Origin: Burkholderiales bacterium
GTDB lineage: Bacteria > Pseudomonadota > Gammaproteobacteria > Burkholderiales > Chitinimonadaceae
NCBI GenBank assembly: GCA_019234745.1
Contig: JAFAKZ010000374.1
Location: 1-6,817 of the forward strand
Direction: 5' to 3'
Length of the DNA: 6,817 bases
Below are positions 6,573 through 6,817 of this stretch, in pieces. The notes beneath the pieces were generated by a model that saw only the letters and a program-made list of their open reading frames with translations, ran no database searches and was not told the origin of the DNA. Within the stretch, counting starts at the first letter, position 1. Each line of letters starts with the position of its first letter. Made by a program: the position numbers and the translations under genes.

Positions 6573-6630
6573 CTAGGGAGCCTCTGAATAAGTACACGGG
6601 ATCGCGGGTACTTATTCAGAGGCTCCCTAG
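6573..6630. repeat. Palindromic repeat, copy 2 (MITE-like hairpin)
   Basis: Arms at 6573-6595 and 6608-6630 are perfect reverse complements over 23 bp around a 12-nt loop ACGGGATCGCGG. The element proper is GGAGCCTCTGAATAAGTAC and its complement, with CTAG at both outer edges (6573-6576 and 6627-6630). That fits a 4-bp IS5-type target duplication, although CTAG is itself palindromic and so cannot prove one. Arms and loop (CGGG(A)TCG) are related to copy 1 at 4309-4363, so the two share ancestry. It lies between the unrecognised gene at the right edge and the HD-GYP-like operon. It may separate their transcripts, but no T-run follows. Confidence 0.88.
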
Positions 6631-6672
6631 AACAATACGCCCTCGCGCCGATTTCAGGTAGGCGTGTTTACG

Positions 6673-6817
6673 CTATGGGCAATCCGGCGAACAGTAAAGC
6701 TTGCTAGCCCGCTGATCGAAGAAGCGGTCAAGCGCCTTGCGGTCGCGCCGCAACTCATCGGCCGGTAGCCAACGGTACAAGGCCTCGCGGTAGTCCTTCG
6801 TGCCGGCCAGATCATGC
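6673..6817 (-). CDS. 3' end of an unrecognised gene (partial)
   Basis: The last 47 codons before a TAG stop (6673-6675) read as a plausible coding end, from HDLAGTKDYREALYRWLPAD through ELRRDRKALDRFFDQRASK to LYCSPDCP. The codons are mostly G/C-ending, like the neighbouring genes, and the residues are charged and probably helical (Arg/Asp/Leu-rich), closing with a Cys-x3-Cys pair. The start lies outside the window. I do not recognise the family. It runs in the same direction as the HD-GYP-like operon but is separated from it by 238 bp holding the palindromic repeat and the candidate leader ORF, so co-transcription is uncertain. Confidence 0.6.
   Translation of the reverse strand, partial: HDLAGTKDYREALYRWLPADELRRDRKALDRFFDQRASKLYCSPDCP

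Noticed and set aside
4309..6630. True composite transposon
   Set aside because: No transposase gene or fragment lies between or inside the palindromes; only the non-autonomous, MITE-like reading is kept.
6634..6668. Hairpin AATACGCC / GGCGTGTT as a terminator for the gene at the right edge
   Set aside because: It has a 19-nt loop, no T-run, and a C-A mismatch when read in the minus-strand transcript.

Overview
The window is GC-rich, compactly coded DNA from a motile Gram-negative bacterium, most likely a betaproteobacterium. That guess rests on codon use, two methyl-accepting chemotaxis proteins (MCPs), a YfcG/YghU-type glutathione transferase and an HD-GYP-like protein with a betaproteobacterial-looking N-terminus. 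The genus cannot be named from the sequence alone.

Left part (1-935, minus strand): the first 26 codons of a gene with a lipoprotein-like signal peptide run off the left edge. Upstream of it lies a complete, cysteine-free Nu-class-like glutathione S-transferase. Middle (1122-4323, plus strand): two complete MCPs, 31 nt apart and probably co-transcribed. Both have a four-helix-bundle-type periplasmic sensor, a HAMP domain and a signalling hairpin. Their cytoplasmic hairpins differ by exactly 21 residues on each strand, so they belong to different MCP length classes.

Right part (4381-6506, minus strand): a short candidate leader ORF, a degenerate HD-GYP-type protein that has lost its HD and GYP motifs, and a secreted SxxK-type serine hydrolase. 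The last two share an ATGA stop/start overlap and so form an operon. Two copies of the same roughly 50-bp near-perfect palindrome (4309-4363 and 6573-6630) bracket this operon exactly. The left copy supplies the last codons and stop of the second MCP. The palindromes resemble back-to-back terminal repeats of an IS5-group element with CTAG-like flanks, so they look like tiny non-autonomous mobile elements. The right edge holds the 3' end of an unrecognised minus-strand gene.

The MCP pair would feed a CheA/CheW array encoded elsewhere. The HD-GYP-like/serine-hydrolase operon is the least conventional part. No RNA genes, CRISPR array or intact transposase were seen.
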